From an uncultured Chitinophagaceae bacterium (GTDB lineage: Bacteria > Bacteroidota > Bacteroidia > Chitinophagales > Chitinophagaceae): 64,000 nt of DNA. Positions within the stretch are counted from its first letter, which is position 1; the number at the start of each line of letters is the position of its first letter. Positions 43,355-51,709 of the stretch are shown here, piece by piece. Location: positions 124,001 to 188,000 of the forward strand of contig CALMED010000012.1 of assembly GCA_937862815.1 (NCBI GenBank), given 5' to 3'. Both the position numbers and the translations under genes were made by a program. Under the pieces are notes generated by a model. That model did no database searches. It was given only the letters and a program-made list of their open reading frames with translations, and was not told where the DNA came from.

Positions 43355-43795
43355 ATGTCAGAAGCATTACAGTTGCAAAACCTGCTGGAACAGGGCCCTG
43401 TGGTGGAAGCGGAAATTTTCCCCAACGTGGATTCGTTTCTCAAGCTGAAGAATTTTGGCACCCCGGAAACCTTTGCCCGGGTGCGCCTGCTGGTGGATAC
43501 CGGTTCCAATATCTCCGGGTTGGATATTAACCTCATCCGCACCCTGCAGCTTCCTGCCTATAACGACACCGAAGAATGGGTAAGAGGCCAGGGGGGCAGC
43601 TGGCAGGTAGTGCGGTACGGCTGTGTGCTCTACCTCCCCATCTTCAAAAAAAAGGCCCTCACCATTGATGTGCTGGAAGGACACTACGAAGGCAGCCCCT
43701 TCAACGGCATTCTTGGCCGTGACGTACTGAAATTCTGCGACTTCCGGTACGACGGACAGAAAAACAGCTTCACCCTCGCTGCCCGCGGCTTCTGA
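43355..43795 (+). CDS. Retropepsin-like aspartic protease domain protein
   Basis: Small protein of 146 residues with a clan AA (retroviral-type) aspartic protease fold. The catalytic motif is VRLLVDTGSNISGLD with Asp48, Thr49, Gly50, and the second hydrophobic-Gly block is NGILGRDVLKFCDFRYDG (about 115-132). No signal peptide or membrane segment is seen, so it appears cytoplasmic and would have to dimerise for activity. It is monocistronic between ssb and mnmA. The N-terminal 30 residues (LQLQNLLEQGPVVEAEIFPNV) are not recognised. Protease activity is a family-based inference, and the substrate is unknown. Confidence 0.75.
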   Translation: MSEALQLQNLLEQGPVVEAEIFPNVDSFLKLKNFGTPETFARVRLLVDTGSNISGLDINLIRTLQLPAYNDTEEWVRGQGGSWQVVRYGCVLYLPIFKKKALTIDVLEGHYEGSPFNGILGRDVLKFCDFRYDGQKNSFTLAARGF

Positions 43796-43819
43796 TAACA
43801 GGCATCCGTTTCTTTGCAG

Positions 43820-43827
43820 TAACTTTG
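43820..43827 (+). promoter_or_regulatory. -7 box before mnmA
   Basis: TAACTTTG is a full match to the Bacteroidota -7 consensus TAnnTTTG, 54 bases before the mnmA ATG. A clear -33 TTG at the right distance is not seen. Confidence 0.45.
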
Positions 43828-43881
43828 CGGCGCTTCCGAACCCGTAATGGGACGGGATTGTTATAGTTTGAATATTTACAC

Positions 43882-45000
43882 ATGAGTCAAAAAGGAAAAG
43901 TGCTGGTGGCCATGAGCGGCGGTATTGACAGTACCGTTACGGCACTCATGCTGCATCACCAGGGGTATGAAGTGGTGGGGATAACCATGAAAACATGGGA
44001 CTATGCTGCCAGTGGAACCGGCGCCAAAGGGAAAAAAGAAACCGGCTGCTGCAACCTCGACAGTTTCAACGATGCCCGGGCAGCGGCTGTACAGCACGGG
44101 TTTCCGCATTATATCCTCGACATCCGCGAAGAATTCGGAGATTTTGTGATCAATAATTTTGTAGATGAATACCTCAGCGGGCGCACACCCAACCCCTGCG
44201 TACTCTGCAATACCCATATCAAATGGCGGGCCCTCCTCAAACGCGCTGATGCCATGAACTGCGACTACATCGCCACCGGGCACTACGCCAAGGTACGGCA
44301 ACATACCAAGGGTCGGTACGTCATCAGCAAGGGTGTGGATGAAACCAAAGACCAAAGCTATGTGCTCTGGGGGCTGCAGCAGGACCTGCTCAGCCGCACG
44401 CTCCTCCCCCTCGGCGGCTTCCGCAAAACCGAAATCCGGCAGATGGCCCTCGATTTTGGCTATCCCGAACTGGCCAAAAAAGCGGAGAGTTACGAGATCT
44501 GCTTTGTTCCCGACAACGACTACCGCGGTTTCCTGAAACGCCGGGTGGAAGGACTGGAAGAACGGGTGATTGGCGGCAATTTTGTGGACAAACACGGTAA
44601 GGTACTGGGAACACACAAGGGCTATCCCTTTTACACCATCGGGCAGCGGAAGGGGCTGGACATCACGTTTGGCAAACCCGTGTACGTAACGGCCATTATC
44701 CCCGAAACCAACACTGTGGTGCTGGGCGACGAAGAAGACCTGAACAAGCGTGAAATGCACGTAGGCCGTATCAACCTCATCAAATACGACCAGATTACCC
44801 CCGGTATGGAAGCCGTAACCAAGATCCGCTACAAAGACAAAGGCACCCTGTCGAACCTCTATCCACAGCCCGACGGCACAGTACGGGTCCATTTTTACGA
44901 AGAAGCCAAAGGTATCGCACCCGGCCAAAGCGCTGTCTTTTACGAGGGCGATGATGTGATTGGCGGCGGCAACATCCTGCGTCCTGCGCTGTTGAGCTAA
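43882..45000 (+). CDS. mnmA: tRNA-specific 2-thiouridylase
   Basis: Installs the 2-thio group on U34 of Lys, Glu and Gln tRNAs. It has 372 residues, the family length. The PP-loop is AMSGGIDSTVTA (residues 10-21), the first active-site cysteine is Cys106 in RTPNPCVLCN, and the second is Cys207 in ESYEICFVPD. Downstream blocks GTHKGYPFYTIGQRKGL and TAIIPETNTVVLG are conserved. It needs sulfur from a cysteine desulfurase such as the one at 33493. Confidence 0.97.
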   Translation: MSQKGKVLVAMSGGIDSTVTALMLHHQGYEVVGITMKTWDYAASGTGAKGKKETGCCNLDSFNDARAAAVQHGFPHYILDIREEFGDFVINNFVDEYLSGRTPNPCVLCNTHIKWRALLKRADAMNCDYIATGHYAKVRQHTKGRYVISKGVDETKDQSYVLWGLQQDLLSRTLLPLGGFRKTEIRQMALDFGYPELAKKAESYEICFVPDNDYRGFLKRRVEGLEERVIGGNFVDKHGKVLGTHKGYPFYTIGQRKGLDITFGKPVYVTAIIPETNTVVLGDEEDLNKREMHVGRINLIKYDQITPGMEAVTKIRYKDKGTLSNLYPQPDGTVRVHFYEEAKGIAPGQSAVFYEGDDVIGGGNILRPALLS

Positions 45001-45052
45001 GGCAATGAAACGAACGGTTTTACGTTAAAAGGGGTGTACCCCGCTGTTTAGG

Positions 45053-45068
45053 GCAGGCAATCGCCTGC
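45053..45068 (+). other. Short hairpin between mnmA and the next gene
   Basis: GCAGGC-AATC-GCCTGC forms a six-bp stem 53 bases after the mnmA stop. No T-run follows, so it is at best a weak or factor-assisted terminator. A second self-complementary block, GGGGTGTACCCC, lies just upstream. Confidence 0.35.
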
Positions 45069-45120
45069 AAAACAGGGTCTTATGCCTAAAAAACGCAATC
45101 ATTTTCTTAATTTAGCCTCT

Positions 45121-45933
45121 ATGAACGCAAATCCGTGGCGCCGTCTCAGCCTGAAACTCCTGGGCCTGCTGTTGCTGGCGGGGTGCCTGCTACCCTCCTG
45201 TAAACGCACCACCGAAGAATTTGAAACGCTGCAGGTGGAAGACCTCTTGCCCCTCGTGCAAGGCAAATTCATCACCTACCGGCTCGACTCGCTCGTTTTT
45301 ATCAACGGCGGCAAACTGGCTGTCACCAACCGCTACCAGGTACGGCATGTAGTGGAGGGCCCTGCGACCGACAACCTCAACCGACCCACCTGGCGCATCA
45401 ATACCTACCTGAATGATTCCACAGCTTCCGGCCCATGGGTGCTGAACGGTTTTTACATGATAACACCCCTGGAAAAACGGGCCGAAGTCATTGAGAACAA
45501 CCTGCGGTTTATCAAACTGCAATTACCCGTGCGGGAAAACTTTACCTGGAGAGGTAACAGCTTCCTGCCCGACCGCCCCTACTCCGATGTATTTGCCACC
45601 AGCATAGACGAGAACATGGATTTATGGGATTATACCTACACCGGCATTAACCAGAGCGAACGCATCGGGTCTGCCGACCTGCCCGATGTAACCACCATCC
45701 TCCATATAGACGAGTCGCGGAATGTTCCCATGGTAACCGATACCATTTACGCTTCGCGGGAGTACTCCCTCGAAAAGTACGCGAAGAACATCGGTATGGT
45801 GTACCGTGAGCATGTGCTCTGGGAAAACCAGCCCCGCCAGCGCACCGTGGGCAACCCGCCCAATTTGGTGATCACCTACGACCCCGTGCGGGTGGGCTTT
45901 GGGGTGAAGATGTGGATGATCAACCGAAACTGA
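45121..45933 (+). CDS. Hypothetical lipoprotein
   Basis: Protein of 270 residues from the ATG at 45121; an in-frame ATG at 45082 would add 13 residues ahead of the signal peptide. The signal sequence contains LLLLAGC (Cys22) followed closely by LLPSC (Cys27), so it is almost certainly lipid-anchored. The mature part is rich in beta-strand patterns and aromatic residues (LVQGKFITYRLDSLVFING, WDYTYTGINQSERIG), suggesting a beta-barrel or lipocalin-like fold. I recognise no family. It lies 21 bases before the subtilase gene and is probably cotranscribed with it. Confidence 0.83.
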   Translation: MNANPWRRLSLKLLGLLLLAGCLLPSCKRTTEEFETLQVEDLLPLVQGKFITYRLDSLVFINGGKLAVTNRYQVRHVVEGPATDNLNRPTWRINTYLNDSTASGPWVLNGFYMITPLEKRAEVIENNLRFIKLQLPVRENFTWRGNSFLPDRPYSDVFATSIDENMDLWDYTYTGINQSERIGSADLPDVTTILHIDESRNVPMVTDTIYASREYSLEKYAKNIGMVYREHVLWENQPRQRTVGNPPNLVITYDPVRVGFGVKMWMINRN

Positions 45934-45954
45934 TTTCAAGTGTTATAAGAGGGT

Positions 45955-47964
45955 ATGAAGCAACACAGCATCCGGATTTTTCTACTGGCTTGGGCTGTGA
46001 CAACACTGCATGCCCTGGCACCGGCGCAAAACGCCAGTCGCCGGCTGATCTATTTTACAGATAAGAACAACAGTCCCTACTCAATTGCCCAGCCGGGCAA
46101 TTTTCTCGGCCCGCGGGCCCTGGAACGCCGGCAACGTTTCAACATTCTCACCGACAGCCTCGATCTTCCGGTTAACCCTGCTTACCTCGACAGTCTCACA
46201 ACTGCGGGCGCTGTGACCCTGCTGGGTTGGTCGCGCTGGCTTAATGCCGCGCTCATTCAAACCACCGATGCCGCTGCCCTGGTTAAAATAAACAGCTTTC
46301 CGTTTGTTGCCCGTTCAGAACCGATTGCGGCACGAACCGGCTCCGGTCGCAGACCCGATAAATTTCAACGCCCCGAAGCGCCCCTCCTGCCGGTGCCGGG
46401 CAGCACGCTCCGCAGCAACCAGGCCGACGTATTCGACTATGGACCGTCCGGTAACCAGATCCGCATCCACAACGGGCAGTTCCTGCACAACCTGGGCGCC
46501 CGGGGACAAGGCTTGCACCTTGCTTTTTTTGATGCCGGTTTTAACGCCTTTCATTCCAACCGGTTTTTCGACAGCGCCCGGGCCCGCAACCAGTTTAAAG
46601 CCACCTGGGATTTTGTACAACGCAATGAACAGGTAAGCGAAGACCATCCCCATGGCACCAATTGCTTTTCGGTAACCGCCGCCTATGTACCGGGTGTGTT
46701 TGTTGGCAGCAGTCCGGAGTCCAATTACTACCTGCTACGGACCGAAGAAGCCGCCACCGAATACCCGGTGGAGGAATTCTGGTGGGGCATGGGTGCCGAA
46801 TACGCCGACAGTGCCGGGGTGGATATCATCTCCTCCTCGCTCGGCTACACCACCTTCGACGATCCGGTTTACGACTATACCTATGCGTCACTGAATGGCC
46901 GCACCACCCTCATCAGCCGTATGGCTGCCCTGGCAGCCCGGAAAGGTCTGCTGGTGGTGACCAGTGCCGGAAACGAAGGAGGCAGTTCCTGGAATTACAT
47001 CAGCGCTCCCGCCGATGCCGACAGTGTATTGGCCGTAGGAGCTGTGAACGGCAGCGGAACCATTGCCGCTTTCTCCTCTTTCGGACCCACCAGCGATGGG
47101 CGCGTAAAGCCTGACGCGTTATCGGTAGGCCTGGGAACCATCATCTCCACCAGCGGGGGAACTGTCACCACTTCCAGCGGCACCAGTTTTGCCGCCCCCA
47201 ACCTGGCAGGGCTTGCTGCCTGTTTGTGGCAGTTGTTTCCCGAAGTAAACAACATTTCCGTACTGCAGGCAATCCGGCAAGCCGGCGACCGGTTCTCCGT
47301 TCCGCATCCGCAATACGGTTATGGGCTACCCGACATGAAGCGGGCCATGGGCCAGCTACTCCGCAAAACTGCCGGCGTTGAAGCAACTGCCAACAATTGC
47401 ACGTCCAACCTGCGCTGGAGCAGCAAAGACGCCGCCGGCATGCAATACATCCTGGAACGCCGCCTCCCCCAGGAAACCGCTTACCATACCCTGCATGTGC
47501 GCACAAGCACCACAACCGGATTTGAACGGCGTTGGTATACATACGACGACACACCTCCTGCGGGCACTACCGGTACAATATGGTACCGCCTGCGCCAGGT
47601 AGTAGACACCAGTAACACAGGTTTCTTTTCCGAACTGCTCGACTCTGTTTCGCTCATATTTCCTGCTGCCTGCAGCACCACCAACAACGGCAATCCCATC
47701 ACCGTTGAAAAACAACTGGCACTCTACCCCAATCCCGGGCGCGGCCATGTACAACTCCGGCTGGATGATCCGGCAATGATGCCCCGCATGGAACTGGTTG
47801 TTTTCAACACGCTGGGGCAGCCAGTGTACCGGATGCGTTTTGCCAAACCAGCAGGTCATTTTGTTCTTCCACTTCAACTCAACCACCTGCCCTCCGGCCG
47901 TTACCAGTTGCAGGTATTCAATGACAACCGGAGGTACAGCACTGCCAGCTGGATAAAAGAATAA
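45955..47964 (+). CDS. Exported subtilisin-like (S8) serine protease with type IX secretion C-terminus
   Basis: Secreted protease of 669 residues. A signal peptide (about 1-25, ending LAPAQ) and a propeptide-like region to about 150 precede the catalytic domain. The triad is Asp193 in FFDAGFNAFH, His233 in DHPHGTN and Ser411 in SGTSFAAPNLAG, with oxyanion Asn340 in SAGNEGG. The C-terminal LALYPNPGRGHVQLRL to LPSGRYQLQVF is a type IX sorting domain, so the enzyme is released or attached at the cell surface. The partner lipoprotein upstream could be an inhibitor or a maturation factor; that is speculation from gene order. Confidence 0.94.
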   Translation: MKQHSIRIFLLAWAVTTLHALAPAQNASRRLIYFTDKNNSPYSIAQPGNFLGPRALERRQRFNILTDSLDLPVNPAYLDSLTTAGAVTLLGWSRWLNAALIQTTDAAALVKINSFPFVARSEPIAARTGSGRRPDKFQRPEAPLLPVPGSTLRSNQADVFDYGPSGNQIRIHNGQFLHNLGARGQGLHLAFFDAGFNAFHSNRFFDSARARNQFKATWDFVQRNEQVSEDHPHGTNCFSVTAAYVPGVFVGSSPESNYYLLRTEEAATEYPVEEFWWGMGAEYADSAGVDIISSSLGYTTFDDPVYDYTYASLNGRTTLISRMAALAARKGLLVVTSAGNEGGSSWNYISAPADADSVLAVGAVNGSGTIAAFSSFGPTSDGRVKPDALSVGLGTIISTSGGTVTTSSGTSFAAPNLAGLAACLWQLFPEVNNISVLQAIRQAGDRFSVPHPQYGYGLPDMKRAMGQLLRKTAGVEATANNCTSNLRWSSKDAAGMQYILERRLPQETAYHTLHVRTSTTTGFERRWYTYDDTPPAGTTGTIWYRLRQVVDTSNTGFFSELLDSVSLIFPAACSTTNNGNPITVEKQLALYPNPGRGHVQLRLDDPAMMPRMELVVFNTLGQPVYRMRFAKPAGHFVLPLQLNHLPSGRYQLQVFNDNRRYSTASWIKE

Positions 47965-48353
47965 TCAACCCCACCCCCCTGTCTTAACCGGGTTTGTGAC
48001 AAATAGCCCTGCTTTTTGCCTTCATGCGCAGGGGCAGAAATGATGTAATCTGCCTTAACACAGAACACCCCTTGCTTTTCAGAAAAACCTTTTCTACCTT
48101 TCCCCTGACTGCAGACCAGGAACGCAGGCATGGATTACCGTTATCTGCTCCTGCTGAACCTGCAGTCAACCACATCATCCATCAACCAAAACCGTGTCTG
48201 ATTCTTGCCTGTCCTTACCCATTTCCTGCATTGCCTGTATAACAGATTATGCATCCTGTTTTCGTTCTTCCGGCCATACCCGTTACACCCTATGTTCAGC
48301 GAAAGGTTACACGCCCGGAAGCACGGCATCTTTCAATTAAATAAATTCTGCCC
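47965..48353. other. 389-bp gap with no convincing gene
   Basis: The sequence is C- and T-rich on the plus strand and contains only short overlapping frames. An imperfect inverted repeat (CCCTGC at 48007-48012 with GCAGGG at 48028-48033) lies about 40 bases after the subtilase stop and may act as a weak terminator. The promoter of the carbamoyltransferase unit should be near 48300-48350, where the sequence becomes AT-rich (TTCAATTAAATAAATTC), but no clear -7 match is visible. Confidence 0.5.
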
Positions 48354-50219
48354 GTGAAAAAAATACTCGGCATTTCCGCATTTTATCACGATTCAGCCGC
48401 GGCACTCACGGTAAACGGAGTGCTGGTGGCCGCCGCACAGGAAGAACGTTTCACCCGCATCAAACACACGCCCGACTTCCCGGTAAACGCTATCCGGTAT
48501 TGCCTGGAGGAAGGCGGATACAGCATAGATGAACTGGATGCCGTTGTGTTTTACGACAAACCCCTTCTGAAATTCGAACGGCTGCTGCAGACCTATTATG
48601 CCTTTGCCCCCCGCGGACTGGTTTCCTTTCTCAAAGCCATCCCGGTGTGGCTGCGGGAGAAACTGTTTCTGAAAAAACTCATTTACGACGGTCTGCGGGA
48701 AGTGGAACCCTACGACCGAAAAAAACTCAAACTGCTGTTTCCCGAGCACCATCTCTCCCATGCAGCAAGTGCCTTCTACCCTTCTCCATTTGAAACTGCC
48801 GCTATCCTCACCATTGACGGCGTGGGCGAATGGTGTACGGCTTCCATCGGGATCGGGGAAGGCAACCAGCTACGGATTTTAAAAGAGATGGAATTCCCGC
48901 ATTCTGTGGGCCTGCTGTACAGCGCCTTCACCTATTACCTGGGCTTTACCGTAAACTCGGGCGAGTACAAACTCATGGGACTGGCTCCGTACGGCAACCC
49001 CGGTGCGGAGGAAACGGAACGTTACGCAGCCATTATAAAAAAGGAACTGGTGTCCATCAAAGAAGATGGCTCTGTCTGGCTCAACCAGGCGTACTTCAAC
49101 TATGCCACCGGACTGCGGATGGTGCACGACCACAAATGGGAACAGCTCTTTGGCTTTCCGGTACGGAAACCGGAAGAGACCCTGGAACAACACCATTGCA
49201 ACATGGCCCTCGCCATACAACTGGTAACGGAAGAGATTGTGCTGAAGATGGCCGCCGCCGCCAAAGCGCTTACGGATGCCCGTTACCTCTGCCTTGCCGG
49301 CGGTGTGGCGCTCAACTGCGTAGCCAATGGCAAGTTGCTGCGTGCAGGCCTGTTCGACGACCTCTACATCCAGCCCGCTGCAGGCGACGCGGGAGGTGCA
49401 CCGGGTGCAGCCCTTGCTGCCCACTATCTTTATTACGGTCAGGAACGCAAAGTCAGCAGCAGTGCCGATGCCATGCAGGGTTCCTACCTGGGTCCCTCCT
49501 ACTCCGCCAAAGAAATCGAGCTCATGAACCGGAAGGTGAAGGCTGTGTGCAACCGGTACGCTCAGTTTTCTGAACTGGCCGCTTTCACCGCTGCCCGCCT
49601 GGCCGAAGGCAACGTGGTGGGCTGGTTCCAGGGCCGTATGGAATTTGGCCCGCGTGCCCTGGGCAACCGCAGTATCCTGGGTGATGCCCGCAACCCGGAG
49701 ATGCAGAAAAAGCTGAACCTGAAAATCAAATACCGCGAAGGGTTCAGGCCCTTTGCCCCCTCGGTGCTGGCCGAAGAAACCGCCGCCTATTTTGAACTGG
49801 ACCGCCCCTCCCCTTACATGCTGCTGGTGGCACCCGTAAACGCCTCCCACCGCAAAGCATTACCGGTTGGTTATCACGAACTGCCCCTCTGGGAACGGCT
49901 CTACTACCAGCGCAGCGATATCCCCTCCGTTACCCACCTCGACTTTTCGGCCCGCATCCAGACGGTGCACCGCGAAACCAACAGCCGCTACCGGGAACTG
50001 ATCCAGGCATTTAAACAGCAAACCGGCTACGGCCTGCTGGTGAACACCAGTTTTAATGTACGCGGCGAACCCATCGTTTGTACCCCGCATGATGCCTACC
50101 GCTGCTTTATGAGTACCGAAATGGACTACCTGGTTATTGGTGATTATGTGTATGCCAAGACGGAACAACCCGACTGGCAGAACCGGGATAAATGGAAGGT
50201 CAATTTCAAAATGGACTGA
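48354..50219 (+). CDS. Carbamoyltransferase, NodU/CmcH/TobZ family
   Basis: Cytoplasmic O-carbamoyltransferase of 621 residues. GTG is taken as the start because it opens the conserved N-terminus KKILGISAFYHDSAAAL. The Kae1-like domain carries the metal-binding block EHHLSHAASAFYPSPF (His132, His136) and the nucleotide-binding block LAGGVALNCVANGKL. The C-terminal YrdC-like domain region has the family signature around residues 427-446 (GRMEFGPRALGNRS). The reaction is carbamoyl phosphate plus ATP to a carbamoyl-adenylate, then transfer to a hydroxyl. The acceptor is unknown. It is followed by an SGNH protein after one base and then an SxtJ-like gene, a recurring trio related to the saxitoxin sxtI/sxtJ pair. 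Confidence 0.94.
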   Translation: MKKILGISAFYHDSAAALTVNGVLVAAAQEERFTRIKHTPDFPVNAIRYCLEEGGYSIDELDAVVFYDKPLLKFERLLQTYYAFAPRGLVSFLKAIPVWLREKLFLKKLIYDGLREVEPYDRKKLKLLFPEHHLSHAASAFYPSPFETAAILTIDGVGEWCTASIGIGEGNQLRILKEMEFPHSVGLLYSAFTYYLGFTVNSGEYKLMGLAPYGNPGAEETERYAAIIKKELVSIKEDGSVWLNQAYFNYATGLRMVHDHKWEQLFGFPVRKPEETLEQHHCNMALAIQLVTEEIVLKMAAAAKALTDARYLCLAGGVALNCVANGKLLRAGLFDDLYIQPAAGDAGGAPGAALAAHYLYYGQERKVSSSADAMQGSYLGPSYSAKEIELMNRKVKAVCNRYAQFSELAAFTAARLAEGNVVGWFQGRMEFGPRALGNRSILGDARNPEMQKKLNLKIKYREGFRPFAPSVLAEETAAYFELDRPSPYMLLVAPVNASHRKALPVGYHELPLWERLYYQRSDIPSVTHLDFSARIQTVHRETNSRYRELIQAFKQQTGYGLLVNTSFNVRGEPIVCTPHDAYRCFMSTEMDYLVIGDYVYAKTEQPDWQNRDKWKVNFKMD

Positions 50220-50220
50220 C

Positions 50221-51318
50221 ATGAAAAAAACAAAACTCCTGCTGCTGAACCTGCTTTTCTTCGCCTTCCTGTGGGGGGTGCTGGAACTGCTCAGTTGGTT
50301 CATCTACAAACGCCTGCCAGATACCCATAACGGAAAAATGATTGTACAAAGCGAACTCGGTTTGCCGTTCAATAATTCCATCCGCTCCATCCTGCCGCAC
50401 CCGTATCTGCTGTACGTGAACAACCCGCAGTATGTAGACAGCATCCGCCAGCACAATGAGTGGGGATACCGCAATGATCCGTTTCCTTTTAAGAAAGATT
50501 CCGGCACCCTCCGCGTGCTGTTGCTGGGAGGTTCCACCACCTACGGTTACCTCAACAAAAATCCGAAAACAACCTGGGGTCATCTGCTGGAGCAAAAGCT
50601 GCAACAGCTGACCCCTCAAAAAGTACAGGTGATCAATGGCGGCTTGAATTACGGCACCTCGGCCGAGATGCTGGCCGGTTATATGTTCCGGCACCGCTAC
50701 CTCCAACCCGACTGGGTTATATATCACGGAGGTGGCAACGATGCCTCCGCAACGGTTTTCCCCAACTACGACCCCGAGTACACACATCTGCGGGCTTCCG
50801 GCAACAAAACCAATCTGCGTCGCTTCGAGCGTCGCATCCTGCGTGTTTCCAGGTTCTTCCGCCTGCTCTATGCCTTCTGGCTCTCCGATATGGCGACCGT
50901 GTACCAGTCGCAACCCGGCAGTTTTAACAGCATTAGCTATGAAGAAGTGAAGGAACGCATAAAGAATCCGGCCCATTACACCGGCTTTGAACGGAACATC
51001 GACCTGCTCACACAAACCGCACTGCACGATGGCGCCCGGGTTGCACTGGTGGGTTATCTCCATGCTTCCATACACAAAGTGGAAGAAACACGACCCGACC
51101 TTGCCGGTATAGCTGACCTGGTGATCGAAGCGATATCCCGCAACAAAGAACTCATGCGGCAGGTGGCCCGTAAGCACAACGTGCCCTACATCAACGTAGA
51201 CAGCAGCACCTTCCGGGATGAACTGTTTCTCGATAACTGCCATCTCAACCCCGAAGGAGAAGCGTTGAAAGCAGCCATCATCTTTGAACAATTAAAACCA
51301 TATTTCGGAGGGAAATAA
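50221..51318 (+). CDS. Membrane-anchored SGNH/GDSL hydrolase-like protein
   Basis: Protein of 365 residues from the ATG at 50221, one base after the carbamoyltransferase stop. One N-terminal membrane segment (LLLLNLLFFAFLWGVLELLSWFI) anchors it with the catalytic domain outside the cytoplasm. SGNH blocks are LLLGGSTTYG (nucleophile Ser), GGLNYGTSAEM, YHGGGNDAS and DNCHLNPEG (catalytic Asp and His). All residues for esterase or acyltransferase activity appear intact. It probably modifies the same glycan or small molecule as the carbamoyltransferase, for example by O-acetyl transfer or removal; this is inferred from the operon. Confidence 0.88.
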   Translation: MKKTKLLLLNLLFFAFLWGVLELLSWFIYKRLPDTHNGKMIVQSELGLPFNNSIRSILPHPYLLYVNNPQYVDSIRQHNEWGYRNDPFPFKKDSGTLRVLLLGGSTTYGYLNKNPKTTWGHLLEQKLQQLTPQKVQVINGGLNYGTSAEMLAGYMFRHRYLQPDWVIYHGGGNDASATVFPNYDPEYTHLRASGNKTNLRRFERRILRVSRFFRLLYAFWLSDMATVYQSQPGSFNSISYEEVKERIKNPAHYTGFERNIDLLTQTALHDGARVALVGYLHASIHKVEETRPDLAGIADLVIEAISRNKELMRQVARKHNVPYINVDSSTFRDELFLDNCHLNPEGEALKAAIIFEQLKPYFGGK

Positions 51319-51320
51319 TC

Positions 51321-51692
51321 ATGTCGCACAAAGCAACAACTGAACCCATTAAAACTATACTGGTGATCACCATCGGCTTCCTGGTGCTGTACCGGCTTAC
51401 GGGGAACACCTGGATGTTTTATACGGCAGTCATAATTGGTGTACTGGGACTACTCTCCGGAACGCTGGCCCGGTATATTGATACAGCCTGGATGGGGCTG
51501 GCCCGCATACTGGGACTGATTGTCCCCAACATCCTGCTTTCGGCCGTCTTTTTCCTGTTGCTCACACCCATTGCCTTGCTTTCACGTCTCTTTCAGAAAA
51601 AAGACAAGCTGCACCTGCGCAATAACAGCAGCAGCCTGTTTGAAAACCACAACCGGCCGTTCCATCCTGCTTCGTTTGAGCGTCCCTGGTAG
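51321..51692 (+). CDS. SxtJ-like small membrane protein
   Basis: Protein of 123 residues with about three hydrophobic segments (TILVITIGFLVLY; YTAVIIGVLGLLSG; IVPNILLSAVFFLLLTPIAL) and a polar C-terminal tail ending NRPFHPASFERPW. The topology, the tail and its position after a carbamoyltransferase and an SGNH gene match the SxtJ family, named from saxitoxin clusters. Its molecular role is unknown. The small DUF5989/SxtK-type protein that often accompanies it is absent here. It starts two bases after the SGNH stop. Confidence 0.72.
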   Translation: MSHKATTEPIKTILVITIGFLVLYRLTGNTWMFYTAVIIGVLGLLSGTLARYIDTAWMGLARILGLIVPNILLSAVFFLLLTPIALLSRLFQKKDKLHLRNNSSSLFENHNRPFHPASFERPW

Positions 51693-51709
51693 AGCAGCAC
51701 CTACAACTA

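Noticed and set aside
43876..44928. Long open frame of 350 codons on the minus strand opposite mnmA
   Set aside because: It is a shadow of the mnmA codons, has no family features, and mnmA on the plus strand is certain.
48354..51692. Saxitoxin-like biosynthetic cluster
   Set aside because: Only the carbamoyltransferase and SxtJ-like genes are shared; no polyketide-like, amidinotransferase or dioxygenase genes of such clusters are present.
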